A stretch of DNA of 64,000 nt, taken from positions 48,383,230-48,447,229 of the forward strand of contig OZ034968.1 in NCBI GenBank assembly GCA_964030785.1, given 5' to 3'. This document shows, piece by piece, positions 26,101 to 32,993 of this stretch (position 1 is the stretch's first letter; each line of letters opens with the position of its first letter). The stretch comes from Siderastrea siderea (lineage: Eukaryota > Cnidaria > Anthozoa > Scleractinia > Rhizangiidae). The notes beneath the pieces are model-generated. The model did no database searches, was not told the DNA's origin, and saw only the letters and a list, made by a program, of their open reading frames with translations. A program made the position numbers and the translations under genes.

Positions 26101-26398
26101 TCCGTTACCACCTCGCGCTAAAATATAGATTTCTGTGACGCCGACAAAAAGGCATCGAGAAACATCTCATAATGCAGTAACTTGATTAAATTGATCTCTT
26201 TATCAGCTGTTGATGTACTTTTATTTTTCAGCGACCAAGCTATCACCATCGCCTAAGCAAGTGTTATCACGGGAACCCAAAATACCGCTGAGTGTTTTCA
26301 TAGGCGTGCTAAGCACTTGGGCTGTTATTACCACACTGGCTCTTCTCTGGTGCCACTTATACCACATGAAAAACACAAAGCTTGGAATACACACCTAA
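13691..26398 (+). CDS. FGF receptor-like protein without kinase, two Ig domains (six exons)
   Basis: Predicted exons: 13691..13778, 16273..16341, 16678..16965, 17449..17823, 24063..24143 and 26232..26398. All joints are GT-AG and phase 1, giving 355 codons from the ATG at 13691 or 351 from the in-frame ATG at 13703. Residue order, counted from 13703: signal peptide 1-25, linker 26-48, FGFR-type Ig2 49-144 (C76, W88, C126, with DSGRYTCVVSNAYGAINHTY), FGFR-type Ig3 145-269 (C173, W186, C243), stalk 270-313, transmembrane helix about 314-337, 14-residue tail. N-glycosylation sequons occur at NHT, NAS, NGS and NVT. FGFRL1-type proteins sit at the plasma membrane, bind FGF and heparan sulfate, and cannot signal by kinase; this role is inferred from the family. 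Absence of a kinase exon before the stop, and one exon per Ig domain, favour FGFRL1 over a true FGFR. An alternative is a truncated paralogue of a cnidarian FGFR. The last exon's stop makes this the chain's natural end unless an alternative splice exists. Confidence 0.85.
13779..16272 (+). other. FGFRL intron 1
   Basis: About 2.5 kb. I looked for an exon encoding the Ig1 domain usual in FGFR and FGFRL1, meaning a Cys, Trp, DxGxYxC frame between AG and GT, and found none in any forward frame. No recognisable repeats with ends were seen. Confidence 0.5.
16273..16341 (+). CDS. FGFRL exon 2: linker before Ig2
   Basis: A 69-nt exon following a TTCTTCTCTAG acceptor and ending at a GTTGGT donor, phase 1 on both sides. 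It encodes a Ser/Thr/Asn/Arg-rich, disordered segment (SSTSKTPSSNRN within it). In FGFRs the equivalent position holds the acid box linker between Ig1 and Ig2; here it is not acidic. The donor is weak, so this is the least certain exon, although phase and frame fit exactly. Confidence 0.6.
16678..16965 (+). CDS. FGFRL exon 3: FGFR-type Ig2 domain
   Basis: A 288-nt phase 1-1 exon between acceptor GATTAG and donor GTAAGT. It encodes a complete I-set immunoglobulin domain: first Cys in RLKCKASG, core Trp in FQWLKDGRP, second Cys in GRYTCVVSNAYG, then INHTYTLRVV. The end YGxINHTYxLxVVE is a strong FGFR Ig2 signature. Ig2 with the following linker forms the FGF and heparin-binding surface in FGFRs; the basic residues before the first Cys (R, H, R, K, K) are compatible with heparan sulfate binding. 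Confidence 0.9.
17449..17823 (+). CDS. FGFRL exon 4: FGFR-type Ig3 domain
   Basis: A 375-nt phase 1-1 exon after a long polypyrimidine tract and TTGACAG acceptor, ending at GTAAGA. It begins EKSRTKPILKCG, matching the conserved Ig2-Ig3 linker and first strand of FGFRs (ERSPxxPIL). It holds MTCIVV, the core Trp in FRWVKW and LGLYTCYVSNHLGS. The whole Ig3 is in one exon, as in FGFRL1 genes, unlike the split IIIa/IIIb-IIIc exons of vertebrate signalling FGFRs. An extra Cys in PILKCG is unpaired within the domain. Confidence 0.9.
18549..18720 (+). pseudogene. Penelope-like RT fragment in FGFRL intron 4
   Basis: One open frame encodes LFGLPKLHKPNILGRPIV, then SICGSPTYQLPKCFTKVLN, a clear match in pattern to the N-terminal palm region of Penelope-like reverse transcriptases (PKxHKPxxPxRPIVSxxxSPTYxLxK). 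Similarity fades after a stop near 18780, with scattered RT-like residues to about 18960. No GIY-YIG part is nearby. This represents a different subfamily from the pair at 1.2-3.3 kb, which has [10 protein letters not shown] instead of SPTYQLPK. Confidence 0.65.
19118..19250 (-). repeat. tRNA-derived SINE, inverted copy A
   Basis: Read on the minus strand, 19239..19167 is a tRNA-like head with A box TAGCTCAGTTGG and intact B-box spacing, but the B box is altered to GGCTTGATTCC. The anticodon stem CTGCA/TGCAG encloses CTGGTAT, which would give anticodon GGT (Thr-like) with T at position 33. It continues into a tail with CTGAATTTTTTCAGG and TTGAAACGTCTTCACTGGGA-like sequence. It is the left arm of a foldback with copy B. 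Confidence 0.7.
19345..19478 (+). repeat. tRNA-derived SINE, direct copy B
   Basis: The head 19357..19429 has A box TAGCTCAGGTGG and B box GGTTCGATTCC, both fitting RNA polymerase III promoters, and an acceptor-like GGCTTGA/TTCAAGCC pair. The anticodon loop CGGGTAT lacks T33, and the stem has a mismatch, so a working tRNA is unlikely. The tail mirrors copy A (TTTTTTCAGGTTTCTTCTTT) and leads to the shared 3' motif TATCCGCAGTTCAAATGTAT at about 19508, also present between the copies at about 19260. Confidence 0.75.
19655..19925. mobile_element. MITE-like foldback of CATAATCATAATC repeats
   Basis: The left end carries ACAACGATCATAATCATAAT and the right end the complement of CATAACGATCATATTCATAA, giving imperfect inverted repeats of about 30 bp at 19671..19700 and 19880..19915. 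A central palindrome (CATAATCATAATCATAAG against CTTGTGATTATGATTATG) lies at 19755..19806. No coding sequence and no certain target duplication were seen. Confidence 0.5.
20221..20703 (-). other. Unrecognised minus-strand reading frames in FGFRL intron 4
   Basis: Two open frames, 20703..20485 and 20460..20221, lie 24 bases apart on the minus strand and their products have protein-like composition: a charged first part (SEIEKMDTIKREN) and a second with PDLNWHNILRTF and YEWFEKLHQKLERVFHQ. They could be pieces of one decayed transposon or processed gene copy, but I recognise no family. They could also be chance. Confidence 0.2.
21081..21167. repeat. AAT/ATT trinucleotide microsatellite at LINE 3' side
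   Basis: A run of AAT units broken by AAC variants. It lies downstream of the minus-strand LINE stop codon, where CR1/L2-like LINEs often end in short tandem repeats, so it may be the element's 3' tail expanded. Confidence 0.8.
21188..22350 (-). pseudogene. CR1/L2-like non-LTR retrotransposon, 5'-truncated RT
   Basis: On the minus strand, 22347..22135 encodes RT block SIVIDLSKAFDSICHNLLL, 22150..21872 encodes PRGSLLGPLLFNMFINDL and the catalytic YADD in LRLYADDTTAYAS, then 21699..21460 encodes YKAYILPHLEYCSPLLLG. A C-terminal WNQLPSYIKQSTKLRDVCKK and CKCNYCLS region ends at a TAA at 21188..21190. These are the ordered RT domains of a CR1/L2/jockey-type LINE that copies itself by target-primed reverse transcription. 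The endonuclease and ORF1 are missing (5' truncation at about 22350) and frameshifts near 22140 and 21870 break the frame. It lies antisense within FGFRL intron 4. Confidence 0.85.
22921..23162. mobile_element. Palindromic MITE with about 70-bp inverted repeats
   Basis: The left arm starts AATAGTCCATTTTACAGTTC and the right arm ends with the complement. Arms include CTTTGAGTGGAAG and GCTGGAGTTGACCTTG and extend from 22921 to about 22995 and 23093 to 23162. A second inner pair (CTGCTTTTCATATGTAAAT against ATTTACATGTGAAAAGCAG) nearly closes the palindrome. It has no coding capacity. The target duplication is unclear. Confidence 0.8.
24063..24143 (+). CDS. FGFRL exon 5: juxtamembrane stalk
   Basis: An 81-nt exon, phase 1-1, after acceptor GAACAG and before donor GTAAGC. 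It encodes a polar stalk including ANPEKSYYGDQENTVTLPF with no domain. It is supported by exact frame continuity with exons 4 and 6 (GAC/GAT at one joint, GCG at the other) and by good consensus sites rather than by similarity. Confidence 0.65.
24341..25280. mobile_element. Non-autonomous element with AGCGGAACTCC ends
   Basis: The left side begins TAGCGGAACTCC and the right side ends GGAGTTCCGCTTTTAGGCTT, forming a short inverted repeat. The right end continues AGCTAAGTCTATATAT; nearly the same sequence recurs at 63545..63577, showing it is an interspersed family. Just inside the left end is a hairpin, CCGCGGCC-GAA-GGCCGCGG. The interior is AT-rich with no recognised gene. It lies in FGFRL intron 5. 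Confidence 0.5.
25281..26231. other. FGFRL intron 5, distal part
   Basis: An open frame at 25477..25776 (99 codons) has no start context or family resemblance. No other feature was seen before the exon 6 acceptor. Confidence 0.35.
26232..26398 (+). CDS. FGFRL exon 6: transmembrane helix and short tail
   Basis: After a TTATTTTTCAG acceptor the frame encodes a Pro/Ser-rich stalk, a hydrophobic helix (IPLSVFIGVLSTWAVITTLA and onwards to LLWC) and a 14-residue tail of CHLYHMKN type before TAA. The tail has no tyrosine kinase, no SH2-binding tyrosine context and only three His, whereas vertebrate FGFRL1 has about 100 residues with a His-rich end. No good donor lies between the helix and the stop, so tail extension by splicing seems unlikely. 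Confidence 0.8.
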
Positions 26399-26571
26399 AA
26401 CAGGGACACTTATTTAACATCGTCAGTGGATTTGTTATACCGGAAAGAAAACGAATAGTTACGACACCACTGAACTGCTCTGCTATTAGACGTGCTTAAT
26501 TAGGTCTTCTTTCAAAAGCCTCAAAGAAGATTTGGATGATGTACAAAGCTTTGATAGCGGAAGAACCATTA

Positions 26572-27271
26572 AGGCCGGCACACACTAGGGGACATGTTGT
26601 GACTTTGCGGGGACATGTAGAGGGGACATGTTGCAGCGACAGTTTTCCTCGTGTGACATCTCCGTTTTGCGAAAAAGTTCTGTTGCGGACCGAATTTTGT
26701 CCCCGCAACATGTTGCATGAAATTCAGCTGGTTTGAATTCCAATTTTCAATGTCGTATCGTGTGCACTGCTCTTGCAAACTGTCCCAACTACAAAATAGC
26801 GAGAACCAATAAAAAAGCGTCATTGGCTATCCCATAAGCCTTCAGTAGCCGTCTTTCTAGATGGCGGCCTCGGGGGACGAAGTTAAAAATTCTGCAAATT
26901 TCTCTAGAATTAGAAATTCTGTAAATCCTGGGGTATCCTCCACTGCTAGCTCCTAAAAAATGGTGTACTACGCTCCTTTTTCCTCTCTTCTTTTCAGCCA
27001 CTGGCGTGTCCATCGTTTTCAGTCAACATAATTACACATTTCTTCGTCTAGTAACATCATTGTAGTAGAAGCTTCTTTTTCCTAACCAGAGAGTCCACCA
27101 TCTTTCTTTGAACGTAAACTAGTTACCAGGCGCCCTCAGTTATTTCTGTGATTTATATGCCTCAATTCGCTTCGTGTTCACCGGCTTGCGTACTGTCCCT
27201 GCAACAAGCACACTAAGCAGCTTGTCCCCGGTACATGTCCCCGCAACATGTCCCCTAGTGTGTGCCGGCCT
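26572..27271. mobile_element. PIF/Harbinger-type MITE, TTA target duplication
   Basis: The left terminus AGGCCGGCACACACTAGGGG is matched as an inverted repeat at the right terminus, extending through GACATGTTG with related GGGGACATGT subrepeats inside. It is flanked by TTA at 26569..26571 and 27272..27274, as expected for PIF/Harbinger elements. Total length is 700 bp with no transposase motif. It sits about 170 bp beyond the FGFRL stop codon, so it may lie in the 3' UTR; an AATAAA inside it at about 26808 could act as a poly(A) signal. Confidence 0.85.
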
Positions 27272-27274
27272 TTA

Positions 27275-28293
27275 CCACTACCTGCTTAATCTGGAATAAT
27301 CACAATTACAAAAAAAATTCGTGTGGGAACCAGTTTGCGATAAGCACAAGCACAAAAAGGTGAAACAAAACAAAGCCAAACCAGTAAAAAAGCAAATCTA
27401 CATACTGCACAAGTGGGAATTGATGTGGTATAAGATCCCAGTCGCAGTGCGCGAGCGTATGTCACTTTATGCTTGTACTTGTCGCATAATGGGAACGTCC
27501 TTGTGTTGATTTCACAGGAGGAAATCAGACTTTACGCTAAGGCTTGTGCAATTTTCATAACGGTTGCGCAATGTAAATTAAAATTGCACTTGCTCCCATA
27601 TATAGTATTACCAAAAATAATGTACCTCACTCTCGGGATGAACTCACCTGTACATATGGGTTGGTCAGCAGTAAATATCTATTTTACCCCCAATCTTTCA
27701 ATAGAGAGCGTTTTTTATGAGAAGCTGTATAATAGTTAAGTTACAATCAAAGTACCACTTTTTAAAATTACAGTACGAGACGTATTCACTAAAACAACAG
27801 AAATAAATTTAACAGATTGACGTCAGTTTTTATGCGTCTGTACTTTTATTGCCATTATATGTCGTCATAACATTGTCAATGTTGCTGTGGATCCACGAGT
27901 CGAAGGCTTCACAGTCTGAACAGCAATCTTATTTAAACTAAAATATACTTCGCAAGCAAGTTTCTATAAAACCAAGCTTTATTCTGTTCGAAGATGTGCT
28001 CAAATCCAATCAACGATCTCTCTGAGTTCGTGCAAATTCACCTTCATTTTCTTCGTAGCGACGAGTTGGCTACTGGTTCCCGCCATTCAAAATTTTCGCT
28101 TTCAAACTACGACAAAATAATTATCCGTTTTACCCAGCAAATAATACCAGGCAAGTTCTGTCGATTAAAAATCAACTTTCTCCATTGACGATTAGGTCCT
28201 CATTAAAAATTCCAGTTTTGATGTAGTTCTGTTACGTACATCGTAAACTTGGAGAACTAGCGATGCAAAATAGTTGGCAAAGGTCAAGACGGG
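27275..28293. other. Unassigned sequence between MITEs
   Basis: No gene was recognised. The segment around 27817..27905 (TGACGTCAGTTTTTATGCGT and onward) looks like an interspersed repeat fragment but I cannot define its ends here. Confidence 0.3.
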
Positions 28294-28467
28294 ATAGGCC
28301 ATTTCCGAGTTGTCCTGAGCTTCTTTTTCAAAGCGAGTCATGGTGCACAGCCTTTCATGAAAATGAGTTTTCATTCACGTGTAAATAAAACTCATTTTTA
28401 TATGAAAGGTTGTGCACCAGGCCTTGCTTTGAAAAACGGAGACAAAGACAACTCGGAAATGGCCTAT
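28294..28467. mobile_element. Short palindromic MITE (GGCCATTTCCGAGTTGTC arms)
   Basis: The left arm 28294..28375 and right arm 28386..28467 are near-perfect complements: ATAGGCCATTTCCGAGTTGT at one end and its reverse at the other, with TGGTGCACAGCCTTTCATGA near the centre. Such a structure folds into one hairpin with a loop of about 10 bases. It has no coding content. Confidence 0.75.
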
Positions 28468-28958
28468 TACTTTACGTGTATGACGTCATTTTCATTTTAT
28501 TGTCAACAGTAATTAAACGAGGGTCAATCAACTCGCCAGAATTCGCTCCGTCATTTAGAACGAAAACAAAAAAACAGCATTTTACACACTGCTTTATTTG
28601 TCTGAGTTTCTGAAATAAACCCCCTTATTTTGCAAAATATCCATTTCGCTTTGGATCCTTTTTCATTTTTCCCTTCGTAACGACGGAAGGTGTTGCAAAA
28701 ATTTTTTCCCCTGTTGATAATCATATACAGATTTCTAGAAAATCCCAGATTGGGATAACTGTAAAAAAGCTACCCACGGTTCGTTATTACGAAGAATTTA
28801 AAACTTTCATCTTAGGAGATGAAAGCCTGAGGACGGTTCCAAGGACAAAATTATTGTCGTATTATGTGTACAGTTTCTTTCACTGACTGTAAATAGTTCA
28901 ACAGATACAAAGCAAATGACTTTTGATACGCAGACATTCACACCAATATATTATTGAT

Positions 28959-28960
<2 letters not shown>

Positions 28961-29006
<46 letters not shown>

Positions 29007-29044
29007 TTTATACAATAATAATAATAATAACAATCATAATAACT
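28961..29044. repeat. AAT trinucleotide microsatellite (two blocks)
   Basis: AATAAT runs from 28961 to 29004 and 29014 to 29030, followed by a CAATCATAATAACTTTATTTAA segment in which ACTTTAT recurs, so the array seems duplicated together with its flank. Confidence 0.85.
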
Positions 29045-29049
29045 TTATT

Positions 29050-30185
29050 TAAGTGTCAATAAAACACTAGCAGTTACATACCACTAATATGGGACAAAAT
29101 GTAGCACATAAAAACAAACCAAACACGATTAAGCCTACAATTTGAACACGAAAATGACAATCACTCTACAGTATACAAGACTTGGGAACTGGATAGGAGA
29201 ATGCTAACTCGAATCCAAACTCGATGAATTATATACTCGCGTTGTTGACAAACACGAAGACAGTCTATCTCGCCTTGAAAACGACAATCGGTGGCGGCAA
29301 ACTTGAATTGAAACGCTCTATAAGTCACGCTTGTGTCACATTAATTCGTAGTGGAGGGTGTAAATGATGGAAACTAACATAAAAGAACATCGTAACTCTG
29401 TTTGGTGGTGTTGTGTTAGACTAGTAGTCCACTTGAAGTGGGAATGCGTAATCGTTGAGTTAGATTTTGATTTGAGTTAGGAGCTCTAGTTTGATGTCGA
29501 GAAAAGAGTGATTTGCTGCAACCAAAGAATATCATACTACTCTCATGCGCAACATTTTTGACAACATGAAGTTCATTGCTCATTTTACTGAACTAAAACC
29601 AGTCTTCTCCTGCATTTCAAGACATTTAGACTGCCAAATGACTAGAACAAAAGGAGATTGTTCAGTTTCGTATGCACTAATCTAAAAACTTTTTTGACCA
29701 CTTAAAATAACTAGAGCAAAATAAGCATACAAGATTGTGCTCTTGCGCAAGAAAATTTTCTCTCACCATGGAAACTGTGGGCTTACACACAAGAACGACT
29801 TCCCGTTTATACAATTTGAATTACGCGTACGCGGCTTCGGCATATCTGCCTAGAACTATACAAATAATTGCCGAGTTTCTTTTGTCCAGTGCCCGAGCAC
29901 TCCGAAAGATTTACATTAGCTTATCGCCAGTTGGATAAGGAAGCTGCCAATATCTTCCAGTAATCGTATCTATAACAAAATGCTCGATTGTGATTGGTTC
30001 TCAGCACGCCTATTTGATACGTAATTGGAGGGTGACCACGTGGGTGTCCAATTACAGCTGTCCAATTTGACCTTTTTGTAATTAGATAGCTGTAATCGGA
30101 CAACTACGCTACGCGCGCGTCAATCAGGTGCTCTGAAATGGGTTCTTTTTATAGCTGTTTCTCCACTGCTTGCAAAACTGATAAT
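29050..30185. other. Unassigned sequence with a small palindrome
   Basis: No gene recognised. At 30047..30112 there is an inverted pair GTCCAATTACAGCT / AGCTGTAATCGGAC that could be an old MITE core. Confidence 0.35.
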
Positions 30186-30687
30186 AAGCACTTAATGACT
30201 GGCCCCAAGGGAAACAGTGAGTTTTGTTTCGCCGAGACCCTCAACACTAGGGCCGTTTATACGAGAGAAATAATCCGCGGCTTACTCTGGCCACGGCTTA
30301 CACCCTGTATAAATGGTACAAAATCTACGCTTACGGCTTACTCAAGCCGCGGCTTATCCTGGCCTAGGGTTTTGAGCCGTGCTTATCCAAGCTGCGGCTT
30401 ACTTGGACGTGAAAGTGCTCGTATAAATGGACTTCAACGTTTTCCTCGGCTTGCTGAAGCTGATAACGACTGCTGCACATGCGCATGTTTTGTTCTTGTA
30501 GGCCAGACCACCGAGGCCGCAAACTAAACCGGCGAACTATTTATACGAACAGTTCGCGTCTTATTTAAGCCGTACTCGTATAAATAGTTCCTTACACGTA
30601 AGCAGCGGCTTATTTTCCCTCGTATAAACGGCTCGTTGAGGGGAAACAAGACTCACTGTTTCCCGTGGGGCCAGTCATTAAGTGCTT
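30186..30687. mobile_element. Long-TIR foldback element (about 100-bp arms)
   Basis: The left arm begins AAGCACTTAATGACTGGCCC and continues through GGGAAACAGTGAGT, CCTCAAC and GCCGTTTATACGAG; the right arm (to 30687) is the reverse complement in the same order. The inside is rich in variants of CCGCGGCTTA and GTATAAATGG in both orientations. No protein is encoded. The ends can be placed within a few bases but the target duplication is unclear. It may be two nested families (outer GGCCCCAAGGGAAACAGTGA, inner CGTTTATACGAG). Confidence 0.7.
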
Positions 30688-30829
30688 TGTTAAACCTCCC
30701 AACTCAAAAATGGAACACGCTTACATACGTGAGCAGAGAGTTGAGATCTGTCTTGTTTTATTCTTCAAAGCCTTGTTAGTTTGTTCCTTACAGAACTTTA
30801 AGGCTTATTATTATTATTTTAAAAAAGGC

Positions 30830-30965
30830 TTATAAGCATTTGCGTGTTGCCTTGTTTGTGGATTTCGAACTTTTATCCCATATCAATTGTTCAATTTCTT
30901 CTTCTGTTCGGACTTCAAAGCGTTTCGCAGCCGTGACTGAGAAAAAATATATTCTTGACGCGGCT
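30830..30965 (-). pseudogene. DUF3504-type tyrosine recombinase, N-terminal fragment
   Basis: On the minus strand the frame ending at 30830 encodes KRFEVRTEEEIEQLIWDKSS then KSTNKATRK. This matches the pattern that opens the Crypton-derived DUF3504 recombinase-like proteins common in corals (a TEEEIEQLL block, then DSKNTKKATK). The remainder of the core-binding and catalytic domains is missing and a stop follows at once. It is a short relic, related in type to the larger one at 59.2-60.1 kb. Confidence 0.5.
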
Positions 30966-32373
30966 GGACACAAATTTGCCGCGGTTTCAAGGCGCACGAC
31001 CTGATCACGTGCGAGTCGAAAGTTCAAGTTGTTGTTTCCCTAGGGAGTTCAGGGAGTTATTGAGTTTTGTTCTCCCTAGGAAGCTATTGACCCATGGCAC
31101 AGCGGTTGAGTTGGGATGTATAACAATCAAAAATATATCACCGAAGGGCACGTAGACTTTCTAATCTCGCATTTTGATACAGATACGAGTAATTGGTGAC
31201 TCACCCGATTGCTCCCTGAATTGTACTCCACTCAGTTCAGTCACGGCATTACTGATTGGACGGCACCACCGACCGCCAACTCGGCTACACCAGGAATTCG
31301 ATGAAGTAGGCAAAGACAATAAGCCATTGCATATCGTTTAGAATGAACACGAGCAAATTTTCTATGACAAATTTTGTTTGCTTGTGTAGATGAAAAAATT
31401 TGTCAAATTCTAAAAAATCTGACTAGCTTAAACTAACTAAATAACACGACCTAAGAAACAAACATCTTCCCAGATCAATTGACTTACCACGCTTTTAGTA
31501 ATAATATTTCATCTTTAAAATGATGATCAAATTCTCTTGGATCTTTGGGATAGCCAGCACAGCGCCAAACTCAGGCTGGACAAAGAATTGTCACTTTTTT
31601 AACTCGCCATTTTTATTTCAACAACTCAACACTGAATTGTTTTTTAAAAATTCTCTTGGTTTCTAAAGAATATCAAAGGACTAATGAATTTCAACGTGCA
31701 AATTACACGAAAAAAGGGGAAAGTTTATCGAGTATTCACGTTTAGCTTAGTAAAGGGGCCTACCCGATTTTCTCTGTATATAGAACAAAGATGTTTGTTC
31801 TCAATTCGGGTATTCAACGATACTTGAATTTCGCTTTATTAAGACCGTCACGAAAAAGATGACGATATTTTAACACGTTTTGAATTTAAGCTGGCGTTAC
31901 TGATGCTTCAAAATTCACTCAACCTAGATAGTATCACTTTTTAGAGGGCACTGCGTGGGTTTAAAAAAGATCTCATAATATTTTGGATACAAAACAGCGC
32001 GGATGCTGTTAAAAGCTAAGAAAATACGAGTGTTAACGTTTTCACAGTTCATTACCTCCTACATTTTTCGACTCAGTACGGGTGTGACGCGCCGTCTCGG
32101 TAAGCATATGGTCGTGTCCTACGCGCTTACATCAAAAGTGCCCAAAAACACGATAAATTTAAACAACTCGAATCCAATTATTTCGAACTTCTCGCTAACT
32201 AGAATCACTTAAGCAGTTTCGCGTACCTTTGCTCTTAATTTGACCCCGATAAATCAATATCTAGAACAACTTTACAAGTAGTGTTATTGCTGTTGTTATC
32301 AGGATTCTACGATGCAGTTAAATCATTATGCAATTTCCCCGCGTAAACAGCACAAGAATTATAGATAAATAGA
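30966..32373. other. Unassigned flank upstream of the BEL element
   Basis: No gene recognised. An imperfect inverted pair TTTCCCTAGGGAGTTCAGGG / TTCTCCCTAGGAAGC lies near 31035..31085. Confidence 0.3.
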
Positions 32374-32581
32374 TGTTAGATATTTTAAGCTTGTACGCAC
32401 GCATTACATGCCTACAGTTTTATTTTCCACGTGTTTGGTATTATGGGATAGAATGTAGTTTTACTGAACAAACTGCTGGATTAAACCTTGTTGAGTTGGA
32501 CGAGTTCTTGTCGAGTCTTGAGCCTGAAATTAGAGCCTAAAACCCTTCAGTGACAAAAATCCATTCTAGCCTTACCTAATA
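32374..32581 (+). repeat. BEL 5' LTR
   Basis: It starts TGTTAGATATTTTAAGCTTG and is matched base for base over most of its length at 43813. It differs from the 3' copy by scattered substitutions and a small insertion near 32518 (GAGCCTGAAAT against GAAAT). The end is inferred from the primer-binding site that follows. Confidence 0.85.
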
Positions 32582-32599
32582 TGGTCCTTCGAGCCGGAT
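32582..32599 (+). other. Primer-binding site for tRNA-Tyr
   Basis: TGGTCCTTCGAGCCGGAT is the exact complement of the 3' end of animal tRNA-Tyr (acceptor and T-arm ending in CGAAGGA plus CCA) as I know it. It directly follows the 5' LTR, where minus-strand DNA synthesis is primed. Confidence 0.85.
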
Positions 32600-32674
32600 G
32601 GATCGACAAAACTACGTACAAAGACCTTTTTTCTGAACGATTCTGGTTAACATTCTGATTGAATCTTCGAGCGA

Positions 32675-32993
32675 ATGACAGCCTTTGTAAACATGGGAAA
32701 GAAAGGAACGTCTACAGCTACTTCTTTGCCTTCTGAAGCTGGGGGAAGCGAAAGCCAAGCAATATGTGCAATAGAAATTACAAGAAAACGACAAATTCGA
32801 ACCGCACGCAGGAGATCCACCGAGCTTTTGATGGAAACAACGAATGAAATTCTACAACTGATCCAGGAAAACCCGTCTAGTGTGGCTGAGCAGCGAACAG
32901 CAATCCTTCATCACAGAACGACTCTTAATGAGAAAGTTGAATGACCAGGAAACCTTGAATTATCGACAGAAGAAGACATCGAGGAGGAGATTG
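32675..32993 (+). pseudogene. BEL gag, N-terminal part
   Basis: The frame from ATG 32675 includes KRQIRTARRRSTELLMETTN and a helical continuation, then after a stop and frameshift NLELSTEEDIEEEI. This coiled, charged pattern is typical of the start of BEL/Pao Gag. It is cut by the hAT element within the EEE-I codons; the reading resumes at 34354 (IGTADLFK), so these two pieces were once continuous. Confidence 0.65.
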
